NCBI GenBank assembly: GCA_026398575.1
Contig: JAPLSP010000644.1
Location: 1 to 14,644, forward strand
Source: Candidatus Sumerlaeota bacterium
Lineage (GTDB): Bacteria > Sumerlaeota > Sumerlaeia > JADFCT01
DNA: 14,644 bases
Reading direction: 5' to 3'
Shown: positions 1-7,804 of the stretch, piece by piece
Position numbering within the stretch: the first letter of the stretch is position 1
Layout: each line of letters begins with the position of its first letter
The notes under the pieces: generated by a model
The model's database searches: none
Seen by the model: the letters and a program-made list of their open reading frames with translations, nothing else
Told to the model about the DNA's origin: nothing
Translations under genes and position numbers: made by a program

Positions 1-911
1 CCTTTGATACTTGTGATCGTGCGCCAATCGTCCGCAGCGGCTTCGCGCGGATGGCGGTCGGCGGGACCGCTATAAATCTGAACGTCTCCGGCGCTGAATC
101 CCGCCCAGAGCGCATTCAGTCCGATCAAGGATACCGGCACCGGCCACGTTAGCATCACCCATTCGGGATGCTCCGGCGAAATAAGCGCTTCGCCGCCGTC
201 CTTGCCGTTATCCCACATTTTCCATGTGCCATTATTCGTGCCGTCGTTGATGCGAGCGCCGTCTTCATCGCGGGCGCTGGCCGTGGCGGCGGCACGATCC
301 GCCACGTTCGTGAGGCGCTGTGAAAGAATGAATGCGCCGCCGATCCATCCGGCGTATTTGGAGTCGGTGGCGGCAGGCGTATGCGTGAAGCGGAGCGCTC
401 GTGTTTGGGTGTTGGGCGGGAGAACCCAAAGCGCATAGTCCTCGCGTCCTGTCTCATCGCGAGTGATCTGCCCACCCTTGATTCGCTGCGCGGGAATCCA
501 ATCGGAGTCCTTGGAAAGATCGCCGGGATACGCCGCTTGCGGTTTGAGCGCGCTGACCTGTCCGCCGCTGCGCGCCAGAACCGTTCCGACGAGAAGTGGC
601 TTCTTCCAAGCGATGCGCAGATGGCGCGCGCTGGGATTATTGGAGTCGCCAAATGTGACGCCGTCATGCTCGGGCCGGGTCTTCTGCGTCCAGATCGCAT
701 GACACGGACCGTCCTTCACCTCGACCGCTTTTTCAGCGCCGTCCACCCACATTGCGAATGCGGCGGGATCGAGATCATCAGCGACAAGCGGCGTGATGAA
801 CATTGCGTCCGCCGCTGCCATTTTCGCAGGCGCCTCCGCCGCGCGCGCCACTGAAGCAGCCAAAATAAATCCAACAATGATACGCAGCATATTGCAGCAA
901 GATAATCTCAT
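1..911 (-). CDS. Secreted protein of unknown function, N-terminal part (runs off left edge)
   Basis: An open frame without stops runs from an ATG at 911 to the left edge, giving about 303 visible residues. The N terminus is a classic signal peptide: a hydrophobic run (LRIIVGFILAAS) followed by VARA-AEAP, an AxA cleavage site, so the product is exported. The rest is rich in Trp, Gly and Asp and reads like a beta-sandwich or discoidin-like module of the large multidomain proteins common in PVC-type bacteria; I do not recognise a catalytic domain. The start is uncertain: ATG 911 has only a weak GGA about 12 nt upstream, while ATG 890 gives a more compact signal peptide but has no ribosome site. 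It follows the GH130 gene by 115 nt on the same strand, so it could be the last gene of that set. The C-terminal part and real length are unseen. Confidence 0.7.
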   Translation of the reverse strand, partial: MRLSCCNMLRIIVGFILAASVARAAEAPAKMAAADAMFITPLVADDLDPAAFAMWVDGAEKAVEVKDGPCHAIWTQKTRPEHDGVTFGDSNNPSARHLRIAWKKPLLVGTVLARSGGQVSALKPQAAYPGDLSKDSDWIPAQRIKGGQITRDETGREDYALWVLPPNTQTRALRFTHTPAATDSKYAGWIGGAFILSQRLTNVADRAAATASARDEDGARINDGTNNGTWKMWDNGKDGGEALISPEHPEWVMLTWPVPVSLIGLNALWAGFSAGDVQIYSGPADRHPREAAADDWRTITSIK

Positions 912-1026
912 AGTTAGAAATCCGATCTGAAGTTTTGGCCCTTTCAGAAATATTCATGCAAGAAAGAGAAGATTATTGCAGCTAGGAGTGGCGCTATCCT
1001 AACCGCATAACGCAAGCTATCTCACG

Positions 1027-2064
1027 CTATTTAATCCTTCCTTCGTGAAGCGTGTAATCTACAAGCTCATTCAAAGATATCGTCGCCAGCGCGATCGCCG
1101 TATCGGCGACGCCGTAGTAGAGCCAGAGCAATTCGTCTTTCACAACCGCGCCCGTCGGAAAGATTACGTGCGGGATGAAGAGCCCAAAGTGTTCGTAGTA
1201 TTCTTCCGGCTCCATGATGAAGTCCGGCGTCCGCGCCAGGACCTTGCGCGGGTCTTCGAGATCGAGCATCATCGCGCCCAGACGGTAAACCACCCGGCGG
1301 GTTTGCGCGTTCTGCATCTCGACGCCATGATACAAGACCAGCCAGCCTTTGTCCGTGCGGATGGGCGGGGTCGAACCGCCGATGCGCCCGTCTTCCCATT
1401 TGTATTCGGGCTTGGCGATCAACTCCGGCTCGGACCAATTGCGAAGGTCCTCGGAAAAGCAAATCCAGATGCCGGGCATATCCGTCCCGTATTTCGGTCC
1501 GATAAATTGCAGTGGACGCCGCAGCAGCGCGAATCGTCCGCCGATTTTTTCTGGAAACAAAATCACGTCGCGGTCGTCCAGCTCCGCAGGCGTCGGCCAG
1601 CACAAATGCTCCCAATGAATGCGGTCTTTCGAAATCGCGATCCCCGACCGGGTCTGGTTCTCCTCAGCCTTCTTGCTGAATCCCGGATAATCCATCTGCT
1701 CGGTATCGGGGACGCCCAAGCCGGTGGGATGATAGCCGCACGCATAAGGGCGGAAGGCGTAGGTCATGTAATAGAGGCCTTCGATCTTCACCACGCGCGG
1801 GTCTTGAACGCTGCCATAGCGGCTTCCCGCCATTTCCGGCGTGAGGACGGGCGTATCCTGGACGTGGCGGAAGTGGACGCCGTCCGCGCTTTCGAGCATG
1901 CCGATATAGCAATGAAACGGACGCAATCCGCCGGCGGCGCGCTCATACAGGTAGAACTTGCCTTCGTCATAGATCACGCCCGGATTGAAAACCGTCGCCA
2001 TGCGCCACGGATAAAGCCCGGGGCGAACGATTGGGTTTTCAGGGCAGCGCTTGAAATGAAGCAT
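1027..2064 (-). CDS. GH130 family beta-mannoside phosphorylase/hydrolase
   Basis: This 345-residue protein has no signal peptide and should be cytoplasmic. GH130 enzymes split beta-mannosides, mostly by phosphorolysis to mannose 1-phosphate. Family landmarks occur in order: NPGV (27-30), the DPRV segment with the likely general acid Asp88, RDVILFPEK (165-173), the basic RRP (182-184), the GG(S)TPP stretch (229-234) and GWLVLYHGV (240-248), ending with the YYGVAD blade motif. The basic residues Lys173, Arg182/Arg183 and His246 lie where phosphate-binding residues sit in phosphorylases, but this does not prove phosphorolysis. Two oddities are Gln87, where the family usually has Glu before DPR, and a loop of about 30 residues (108-140) after the TYAFRP strand. 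The gene starts 35 nt after the oxidoreductase stop, with GGAG just upstream, consistent with an operon. It ends in TAG. The exact substrate is unknown. Confidence 0.9.
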   Translation of the reverse strand: MLHFKRCPENPIVRPGLYPWRMATVFNPGVIYDEGKFYLYERAAGGLRPFHCYIGMLESADGVHFRHVQDTPVLTPEMAGSRYGSVQDPRVVKIEGLYYMTYAFRPYACGYHPTGLGVPDTEQMDYPGFSKKAEENQTRSGIAISKDRIHWEHLCWPTPAELDDRDVILFPEKIGGRFALLRRPLQFIGPKYGTDMPGIWICFSEDLRNWSEPELIAKPEYKWEDGRIGGSTPPIRTDKGWLVLYHGVEMQNAQTRRVVYRLGAMMLDLEDPRKVLARTPDFIMEPEEYYEHFGLFIPHVIFPTGAVVKDELLWLYYGVADTAIALATISLNELVDYTLHEGRIK

Positions 2065-2099
2065 AGTCTCCGCTTTCCGATGCGCGCATCAAAGCCGCC

Positions 2100-3161
2100 T
2101 TATACCCGCTCCACGCTTTCCTCGTCAATGCGCGCACGGCGGCCTTCGCGAACCGACACATAACAGGCGAGCGTCATCCGCAGCACGGCGCGGCCTTCTT
2201 CGGCGGTTGCGATGGGCGCGCGCTTGCCGTGCAGAAACTCCGCCAATGGCGCGGCCAGTCCGGCGATGCGCTGGCCGTGGGCAGCCGGGCTGGGGATGTC
2301 GCTATAGGTCCATTGGCTGCTTTCAGTCGTGTACCATTTCAATCCGCAGGCGTCCGGCGGGCGCGGGACGTTGCAGCTCGGGACATCGCCGTAGTTTTGT
2401 ATGATCGAGCCTTTTTCGGCAATGACTTCTGTCGTATTCTCGGCCGCTACGCACGCGAATGAGCAGCACACTTCGGCTAGCGGCCCGTCCTTATAGCGGA
2501 AGACGGCGATCCCGGTATCCATCGGCACGCGCGGGTCGTGCAGCGACGCGATCTCCGCCGTCACCGTCTCCGGCGCGCCCAGCAGCCAATAAAGAAAATC
2601 AATGGCGTGCGCGGCGTCGTCGGCCCAGATGTCGCGATTGAGCTCGGGCTTGACGTGCCACAGTTCCGTGAAGTTGGGCCAAAGGTGAGTGGGCAGACCA
2701 TGGCGGCGGCGGACCATGAATACTTTGCCCAGCGCGCCGCTTTGCATGAGTTCCTTTATTTTCAGGTTCTGCGCGTCAACCCGCATCTGCCACGCCATTG
2801 TGAAGGGAACGCCATGGCGCGAGACTGCCGCAACAATGCGGTCGGCTTCCGCCATTGTAAGCGAAATCGGTTTTTGCAGGATGATCTGCTTATGCGCCGC
2901 CGCCGCGCGCTCAACGAGATCGGCGTGCAGCGAAGTCTACGCGGAAACCACCACCGCCTGCACATCGGCGCGGGTAAGCAGCGCGTCCACATCGAAGTAA
3001 GGTTTCAGTCCATGCGCCGCGACAGCCTTTTCGAGGCGGGCGGCGTCATGATCCCATCCCGCCACGACCTCCATTCCCCAATCGGGATTCTTGCGCCACT
3101 GGTCGCAATACATGTTGACGTGCCCATGCGCAAATCCAAGAACTCCGAGTTTTATGCTCAT
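2100..3161 (-). pseudogene. Gfo/Idh/MocA-family NAD(P)-dependent oxidoreductase interrupted by one amber codon
   Basis: Read through, this is a 353-codon oxidoreductase of normal family length: an N-terminal Rossmann start (LGVLGFAHGHV, residues 5-15), QKP at 96-98 in place of the usual EKP, and HAID at 185-188, the usual catalytic His/Asp region. Codon 75 is TAG (complement of 2937-2939), between VVVSA and TSLHADLVERAAAA. Sequence on both sides is in the same frame and well conserved, and no other lesion is visible. One base change from GAG, CAG or AAG would explain it. Translation restarting at ATG 2855 would give 251 residues lacking the nucleotide-binding half, so would probably be inactive. 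The start at 3161 has AGGAA 8 nt upstream. The gene lies between the GH99-like and GH130 genes. Alternatives are a sequencing error, a fresh nonsense mutation or readthrough. The family call is firm; the broken state is seen but its cause is not known. Confidence 0.85.
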
Positions 3162-3203
3162 TATCCTATTCCTGTGCCTTTCGCCTTTGCTCTATCTGGC
3201 CCG

Positions 3204-3248
3204 TCAGACGCGTCAGACGCGTCCGACCTGTCAGACCCGTCCGATCAC
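3204..3248. repeat. Tandem 9-bp array, five units, consensus TCMGACNNG
   Basis: On the plus strand TC(A/C)GA(C/T) begins at 3204, 3213, 3222, 3231 and 3240, exactly 9 bp apart. The first two units are identical (TCAGACGCG); the others differ at the third and last positions. The array lies in the 139-nt gap between the GH99-like stop (3301) and the oxidoreductase start (3161). It does not look like a hairpin terminator. Its function is unknown. Confidence 0.85.
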
Positions 3249-3300
3249 CAGCGCTTCAAAAACTCTAAAATTCATTCCCCCTCTTCGGCGACTTCCGTAA

Positions 3301-6300
3301 CTATCGCGGCTTTGCGTGATCCCGAATCTCGTCCGCGCCAAGCGCGCGGTCATAGAGTTTTACTTCATCAAGCAGACCGCTAAAAGCCGCATGGCTCTCC
3401 ATCGAGAAATTCCCAAGGATAAGATCGGCGTCCGTTGGATAGATGCGCCCGCCGCGCTCCATTACGCCGCATTCCTCGCCGTCCATGTACATCCGCATCA
3501 TCTTGCCGTCGTAGGTCGCGGCGATGTGCGTCCACTTTCCGACCGGAACCGGTTTGACGCCACGCAGGTGATGGCTCCATTTGGTCTTGGGCGCCGCCCA
3601 GCAAAGGCAGCCCCCGGTCAATCCCAGACGATATCCGGAATCGCCCGTGCCGTAGACACAGTTGACAAACCATCGGTCATTCTGATCGGGCTTGTCCGCT
3701 TTGATCCAGCATTCGAGCGTAATTGCGCGCGGCGGAAATAGTTTTTCATTTGCCGGAATGGATACGCATCCTCCGGCGCAGACAAGCGCCTTGCCGCGAA
3801 TTCCATCCGCGCGCCGGGCCTCATTCAAGCGCCCTCCCAGGCCGTTGCCCGTATAATCCAAAGCAGCCAGATCGTCGTCTTTTTCGTCGAACGACCACCA
3901 GGCGACGAGTCCCGGCGCGCGCCCGCTTTCCGCCGTCACGCGCTTCGAGCAGAGCGCTTCGGCCTCTTGCACGCGGCGATAAAGGCTGTCATAAGGCCCC
4001 AGCCCCACGTCTTCGGGAGCCAGATCCAAATGCGGCGCCGTAGCGCTCGTGAAGGCGGCGCGGACGGCGTCGAGATAGCCGAATCCAAAGCGCCGGTGCG
4101 GCGCGATGTAGTGCCCTTCGCCGAACTCATTCCAATTATCGAGCAGGACGATGCGCCGTCCCAAGGTTCCTTCGGGTTGCGCCGCCATGTGCGCTTTCGC
4201 CCGCTCGCACAGCGTCTGGAAGTCTCTGGGCGGAAGGTACCAATGAGTCGTCGTGGGGTGCCACGGCGTGGAATCCCAACCCATTGCCAAGGTCAACACT
4301 TCGGGAATGATCGCGCTTTCTCTGTGCTGTTTGAAATAGTCCTCCTGGGTCTGAATCGCCACTTGCGGCGTGGGATCATTTGGAACCGGCCAGCAGTAGG
4401 CGAAGCTATAGTCAATGCTTTCGTCAACCAGCTGCTTGAACATCCGGGTATCCGTGCCGCGACACTCTCCCAGGATCGTCAATCCGCTGAAGCCCGCCTG
4501 CGTGCAGGCCTGCCGCGCCTTTTCCAGCGTCGCGCGCGCTTTGGCCACGCTTCCGAGATCGTCCACCAGGAATTCAGGTCGGTAGATGAACAGCAGCGGC
4601 TTGCCGTCTATCTTCAGATAGCTGGGATGCTTGAAATAATTCTCAATCCAGAATGGCAGGAGGTTGCGGAGAAAATCCTCTTCGGAAGAAACGCCGGCAA
4701 TCTTTTTGGCGCCGTTTTCCCACATGATGGTGAACTTGAATTTGTCGCGAAAGCGCGCGTTGAAAAGCCCTTCATGGATGGCGTGTCCGAGGCGCTGCTT
4801 AACGGGCGTCCCTTGTTCCGCGCGATACCAGCAATAGACGAAAAACGAAATTCCGTGTTCGAGCGCCCATTTGATCTCCCAATCGGCGACTTGGGGGTTG
4901 CCTTCGTCGTACCATCCCAGCGCCGGCTCGCGTTCGGGATAGGGAGCGATCCGCCCCCAACCCTGCGAGCGAGTCCCTTCTTTCCAGAGCGGACAGAAAT
5001 GCGCGCCGACCAGATAATTCGATGTCGCAATCTGCGGATCGGGTATGTATGATGCCTTCGGAAGACGGACAGGATCGCTGTAGCGAACCGGAAGCGATGC
5101 AATGGCGGGCGTCATTTCGCCGCCGGATATAGTCAGCCCGAATTCTCCCGTCGCTGCCGCCGGCGCTTCAATATCCCATGATAGCTCCACAACTTCATTC
5201 CAGCTGATTTGCGGGATCATAGGACCTATGGGAGTTATGGGACGTATGGGACGTATACCAGGAGGCACGCTGAGTGTGGCGGTCAGGTCCTTGCCGTTTC
5301 CGCCGCTGTTGCGTATGCGCGCATGGATTTTGTCTGGACGGCCCGCGCGGTTGATAATTTGGTCCGTCCACATCTTCTCTATATTGATATCCGGCGGAAT
5401 CTCCGCCTCCGCGCCGATCCGCACGAAATCCAACTCGGCGGCGGTTTCTGCGTCTGAGGGCAGGATCGCCAGCGCTCGCAGATCGCCGTCCCACTCCGGA
5501 TAGCGGTCCATGCGCAGCGCATAAACGTGCGAGCGGCCATCGCTCTTGATCGGGAATTCAGCGGCCTCGGCGCCGGCGCTCGTTACAAACGCCATTCTTC
5601 CTCGCTTCCCTTGGGATACCGTCATCCGAATCGCGATCAGCGGCTTATTGGCGACGGCGATATTCAACGCCGGATGCGCAAAGACAGAATGCGAGCCATC
5701 GCACTGCGCGCGCAGGAGGCCGTTCGCGGCCGCAAATCCAGCCGCGTTTTTGCCAATCCACCCTTGCGCGTCGCGGGCGAATTCGAACCGGGTTTCGGAA
5801 GAGCGCGCGCCTTCGACAGCTGCGTTCAACCCGTATTCATTCACCAGCACTTCGCCATCGGTGAGCGGGCGATTATAAATTTTTATTTCGCGAAGGAGTC
5901 CCTTGATTCCGCCGGGCGCCCAGGGCGGCGCCGGTTTGCCGATCAGGATTGGGTTGTTCGTCGCGGCGCAGGCGCCGGAGCGCCCCGTCCGATAGGAGCG
6001 CCCATTGATCCACACGCGCGCCTCGCGGCCATCCCATACAGCCACTATGTGATACCACTGATTGACTTCCGGCTTGGGACCGCTGACGCGCGGCTCCCAT
6101 CCGCCCCCGATTTTCACAAAGAAAGCGATATTGCCGCCTTCGGACGGGGGATTGACGCGGAGCATGTATTCGTCGCCTTTGCTGATAAGGTTGACAATCC
6201 CCGGCGCCTCGCTGAACTTGAGCCAGAAATCTATGGTAACTCCTCCGCGTGTATTGAACGCAGCATCGTTGGCGATCTCCAATCCACCCTGGCCCTCCAG

Positions 6301-6507
6301 CTGCAGCGTGCCGCCCTCCTCCGCGATCCATTTCGCCTTCTCGACGCGTGCATTGCGCCCGGCGCCGGAAGCATCACGCCCAAGAGCGTCTTGCGCATCG
6401 AAGCGATACCAGGCGATCAAACCTTTTTCGGCTTTCGCAGATTCCGCTCCATAAGCCGAGCAAGCGCTCCCAATCACAATGATCAAAAGAAGCCGGACAA
6501 TCAGCAT
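3301..6507 (-). CDS. Secreted LamG / GH99-like (WbsX-type) / LamG glycan-active protein
   Basis: The product has 1068 residues from ATG 6507, chosen because AAAGGTG lies 6 nt upstream; the GTG at 6516 falls inside that ribosome site. A signal peptide (about 1-21, hydrophobic LLLIIVIG) indicates export. Next come a LamG/concanavalin-like sandwich (about 27-230), a second sandwich and Ig-like linker (235-485), a GH99-like TIM-barrel (about 495-825) and a C-terminal LamG domain (about 865-1065). The barrel has YLVGAHFCPLWKEG, an FFVYCWYR strand, KPLLFIYRPEF and, at 792-798, WNEFGEG. GH99 enzymes use two glutamates spaced by three in such a motif, matching Glu794 and Glu797 here. GH99 proper cuts alpha-mannans; the wider WbsX-like group is poorly characterised, so the exact reaction is inferred. 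A Pro-Ile repeat (about 417-432) in the linker comes from a 9-bp DNA array. The gene ends in TAG. Confidence 0.85.
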   Translation of the reverse strand: MLIVRLLLIIVIGSACSAYGAESAKAEKGLIAWYRFDAQDALGRDASGAGRNARVEKAKWIAEEGGTLQLEGQGGLEIANDAAFNTRGGVTIDFWLKFSEAPGIVNLISKGDEYMLRVNPPSEGGNIAFFVKIGGGWEPRVSGPKPEVNQWYHIVAVWDGREARVWINGRSYRTGRSGACAATNNPILIGKPAPPWAPGGIKGLLREIKIYNRPLTDGEVLVNEYGLNAAVEGARSSETRFEFARDAQGWIGKNAAGFAAANGLLRAQCDGSHSVFAHPALNIAVANKPLIAIRMTVSQGKRGRMAFVTSAGAEAAEFPIKSDGRSHVYALRMDRYPEWDGDLRALAILPSDAETAAELDFVRIGAEAEIPPDINIEKMWTDQIINRAGRPDKIHARIRNSGGNGKDLTATLSVPPGIRPIRPITPIGPMIPQISWNEVVELSWDIEAPAAATGEFGLTISGGEMTPAIASLPVRYSDPVRLPKASYIPDPQIATSNYLVGAHFCPLWKEGTRSQGWGRIAPYPEREPALGWYDEGNPQVADWEIKWALEHGISFFVYCWYRAEQGTPVKQRLGHAIHEGLFNARFRDKFKFTIMWENGAKKIAGVSSEEDFLRNLLPFWIENYFKHPSYLKIDGKPLLFIYRPEFLVDDLGSVAKARATLEKARQACTQAGFSGLTILGECRGTDTRMFKQLVDESIDYSFAYCWPVPNDPTPQVAIQTQEDYFKQHRESAIIPEVLTLAMGWDSTPWHPTTTHWYLPPRDFQTLCERAKAHMAAQPEGTLGRRIVLLDNWNEFGEGHYIAPHRRFGFGYLDAVRAAFTSATAPHLDLAPEDVGLGPYDSLYRRVQEAEALCSKRVTAESGRAPGLVAWWSFDEKDDDLAALDYTGNGLGGRLNEARRADGIRGKALVCAGGCVSIPANEKLFPPRAITLECWIKADKPDQNDRWFVNCVYGTGDSGYRLGLTGGCLCWAAPKTKWSHHLRGVKPVPVGKWTHIAATYDGKMMRMYMDGEECGVMERGGRIYPTDADLILGNFSMESHAAFSGLLDEVKLYDRALGADEIRDHAKPR
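5213..5257. repeat. In-frame 9-bp array inside the GH99-like gene (Pro-Ile repeats)
   Basis: On the plus strand the units GGGATCATA, GGACCTATG, GGAGTTATG, GGACGTATG and GGACGTATA follow each other at an exact 9-bp period. Read on the coding (minus) strand each unit is three codons, giving the run IRPIRPITPIGPMIP in the linker before the catalytic barrel. The stretch is flanked by ordinary Ig-like sequence and looks like an in-frame expansion tolerated in a loop. Confidence 0.85.
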
Positions 6508-6570
6508 AAAGAACACCTTTATATTTTGCGATACAAGTTTAGGCCTTTCATTATTCCCGGCAATCGTTCG

Positions 6571-6668
6571 CCCTTGCCATCCTAGCCATTCTCTAAGTCC
6601 TTGTCATCCCTGCCATTCTCCAGTCCTTGCTGTCCTTGAGGTCCTTGTTGTCCTTGCGGTCCTTGCAG
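6571..6668. repeat. Tandem 9-bp array, about eleven units, consensus YCCTTGNNN
   Basis: Eleven consecutive units can be laid out, ten of 9 bp and one of 8 bp (6616-6623). The last five are the cleanest: TCCTTG starts at 6624, 6633, 6642, 6651 and 6660. The left half is more decayed and also shows a 27-bp (3 x 9) duplication, with GCCATTCTC at 6585 and 6612. The array fills most of the gap between the intact oxidoreductase stop (6687) and the GH99-like start. Plus-strand open frames over it are repeat artefacts. Confidence 0.85.
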
Positions 6669-6686
6669 CCCCTCTTCCGCCGCCTG

Positions 6687-7685
6687 CTACGCCAGTCGCA
6701 CCACGCTTTCGCTTTCCAGCGATTCGATAGCTGCCTGGATCACCTTCTGCGCAGCAAGCCCATCGGTGCCGGAGCCGTCTATCTCATCAGGCTTTGCGCC
6801 CTGGCTTATCTGCTCCAGGAAGGCATGAATCCGCGAGATGAAGGTGTCGGTGAAATCGCGAAAGCCGCCGAAGATGGGATTGGTGTAAACGCGCTTGACT
6901 GGATCGCCCGCCGGATAAAGCGTCGCTTCCCGCCACATATCGTCCAACACAAACCGCCCTTTGAGTCCGGCCACTTCGCACCGCTCCATCGGATGACCGC
7001 GCTCAATGTCGTAACTGCCCGTCAAGTGCCCGACGCAACCATTCTTGAAGCGCATGTTGAACTGCGCCGTGCTCCAGATCGAGCGTCCCGGCGCCTTCAT
7101 GGCGAAGCACTGCACCGCCTCGACGTCGCCGCAGAAGTAACGCATAACATCAATCGTGTGCGGGTGCAGCGCCTTGAGTTGGAAATACGGCGAGCTCTCC
7201 GCGGGATTCTTGATCCACATCGCCATATTGACGAAAAGCAAATGGCCGATGAGCCCTTCATCCATCCATCGCCGGGCCAGACGCGCGGCGGGTGTGAAGC
7301 GATGATTGAGATTGACGCCAAAGCAAAGCCCTTTCGCGCGCGCCCGCGCGACCATCTCCTCGGCCTTTGGAATTTCGTTGCAGATCGGCTTTTCGCAAAG
7401 GACGTGCGCGCCGGCGTCGAGGGCTTGCAGCGTCGGCAAGTGATGATCGCTGCCGTATTCATATCCGCCCGTGGTCACGCTGACCATATCAGGCTTGACG
7501 GCGGCAAGCATCTCGGAAGCGTCATACCACGCCCGAACGCCGAGGCGGGCCGCAGCGGCGTCGGCGCGCTCGCGAATAATATCGCATACGCCAGCCAGCT
7601 GCGCCAACGGATCGCTCTTATAAATATCGGCATGGCGATTCCCAATTGGCCCCATGCCAATCACGCAAACCCTTAGATTATCCAC
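6687..7685 (-). CDS. Gfo/Idh/MocA-family NAD(P)-dependent oxidoreductase
   Basis: This 332-residue protein is probably cytoplasmic and would oxidise or reduce a sugar or cyclitol with NAD(P). The Rossmann fingerprint GMGPIG lies at residues 10-15, with Asp35 at the end of the second strand, which favours NAD. EKP is at 98-100, and HPHTID (174-179) carries the His/Asp pair used for catalysis in this fold. The start is GTG at 7685; no in-frame ATG lies just upstream, and the Rossmann strand begins at residue 5, so the start is sound although the AGGAA upstream is about 14 nt away. It is the first gene of the minus-strand set and faces a promoter-like sequence at 7800-7771. It ends in TAG. It differs from the amber-interrupted paralogue (no GFAHGH motif), so the two are not a recent duplication. 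The substrate is unknown. Confidence 0.92.
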   Translation of the reverse strand: MDNLRVCVIGMGPIGNRHADIYKSDPLAQLAGVCDIIRERADAAAARLGVRAWYDASEMLAAVKPDMVSVTTGGYEYGSDHHLPTLQALDAGAHVLCEKPICNEIPKAEEMVARARAKGLCFGVNLNHRFTPAARLARRWMDEGLIGHLLFVNMAMWIKNPAESSPYFQLKALHPHTIDVMRYFCGDVEAVQCFAMKAPGRSIWSTAQFNMRFKNGCVGHLTGSYDIERGHPMERCEVAGLKGRFVLDDMWREATLYPAGDPVKRVYTNPIFGGFRDFTDTFISRIHAFLEQISQGAKPDEIDGSGTDGLAAQKVIQAAIESLESESVVRLA

Positions 7686-7770
7686 GATTTCGTTAGTTCC
7701 TATACTTGGAATTATGGCGCCGACCCGATATCCTTCGAATAAAACCGAACCAGCATCGAACCGGAGTCAA

Positions 7771-7800
7771 GGTATAATGATGTCCGGCGCAGAATGTCAA
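7771..7800 (-). promoter_or_regulatory. Candidate sigma70-type promoter for the minus-strand gene set
   Basis: On the minus strand a perfect TTGACA (complement of 7795-7800) is followed after 18 nt by TATACC (complement of 7771-7776). This would start transcription near 7764, leaving a leader of about 80 nt before the GTG at 7685. The same bases on the plus strand read TATAAT (7773-7778) but lack a fitting -35 box. The prediction rests on consensus match alone. Confidence 0.45.
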
Positions 7801-7804
7801 GGAG

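Noticed and set aside
2079..2090. Palindrome GATGCGCGCATC between oxidoreductase and GH130 genes
   Set aside because: It is a short GC-rich self-complementary word in a 35-nt operon gap, without a T run; too little to call an operator or terminator.
1045..2163. Plus-strand open frame opposite the GH130 gene (372 codons)
   Set aside because: It mirrors GH130 codons on the other strand, extends into the oxidoreductase gene and shows no family pattern.
2937..2939. Amber codon reassigned to an amino acid in this organism
   Set aside because: Four intact neighbouring genes end in TAG right after complete domains, so TAG works as a normal stop here. Local readthrough cannot be excluded.
6505..6516. 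GTG at 6516 as start of the GH99-like gene
   Set aside because: This GTG is part of the AAAGGTG ribosome site; ATG 6507 has correct spacing and begins the signal peptide.
3204..6668. The 9-bp arrays as a CRISPR array
   Set aside because: Units are 9 bp with no spacers and no cas genes nearby; CRISPR repeats are about 23-47 bp with unique spacers of similar length.
3967..7676. Several long plus-strand open frames opposite the GH99-like and oxidoreductase genes
   Set aside because: All are antisense to genes with clear domains; the one ending at 6730 is made largely of the 9-bp array.
7773..7778. TATAAT as the plus-strand promoter of the propeller gene
   Set aside because: No acceptable -35 hexamer lies 15-19 nt upstream; it was kept only as an overlapping signal.
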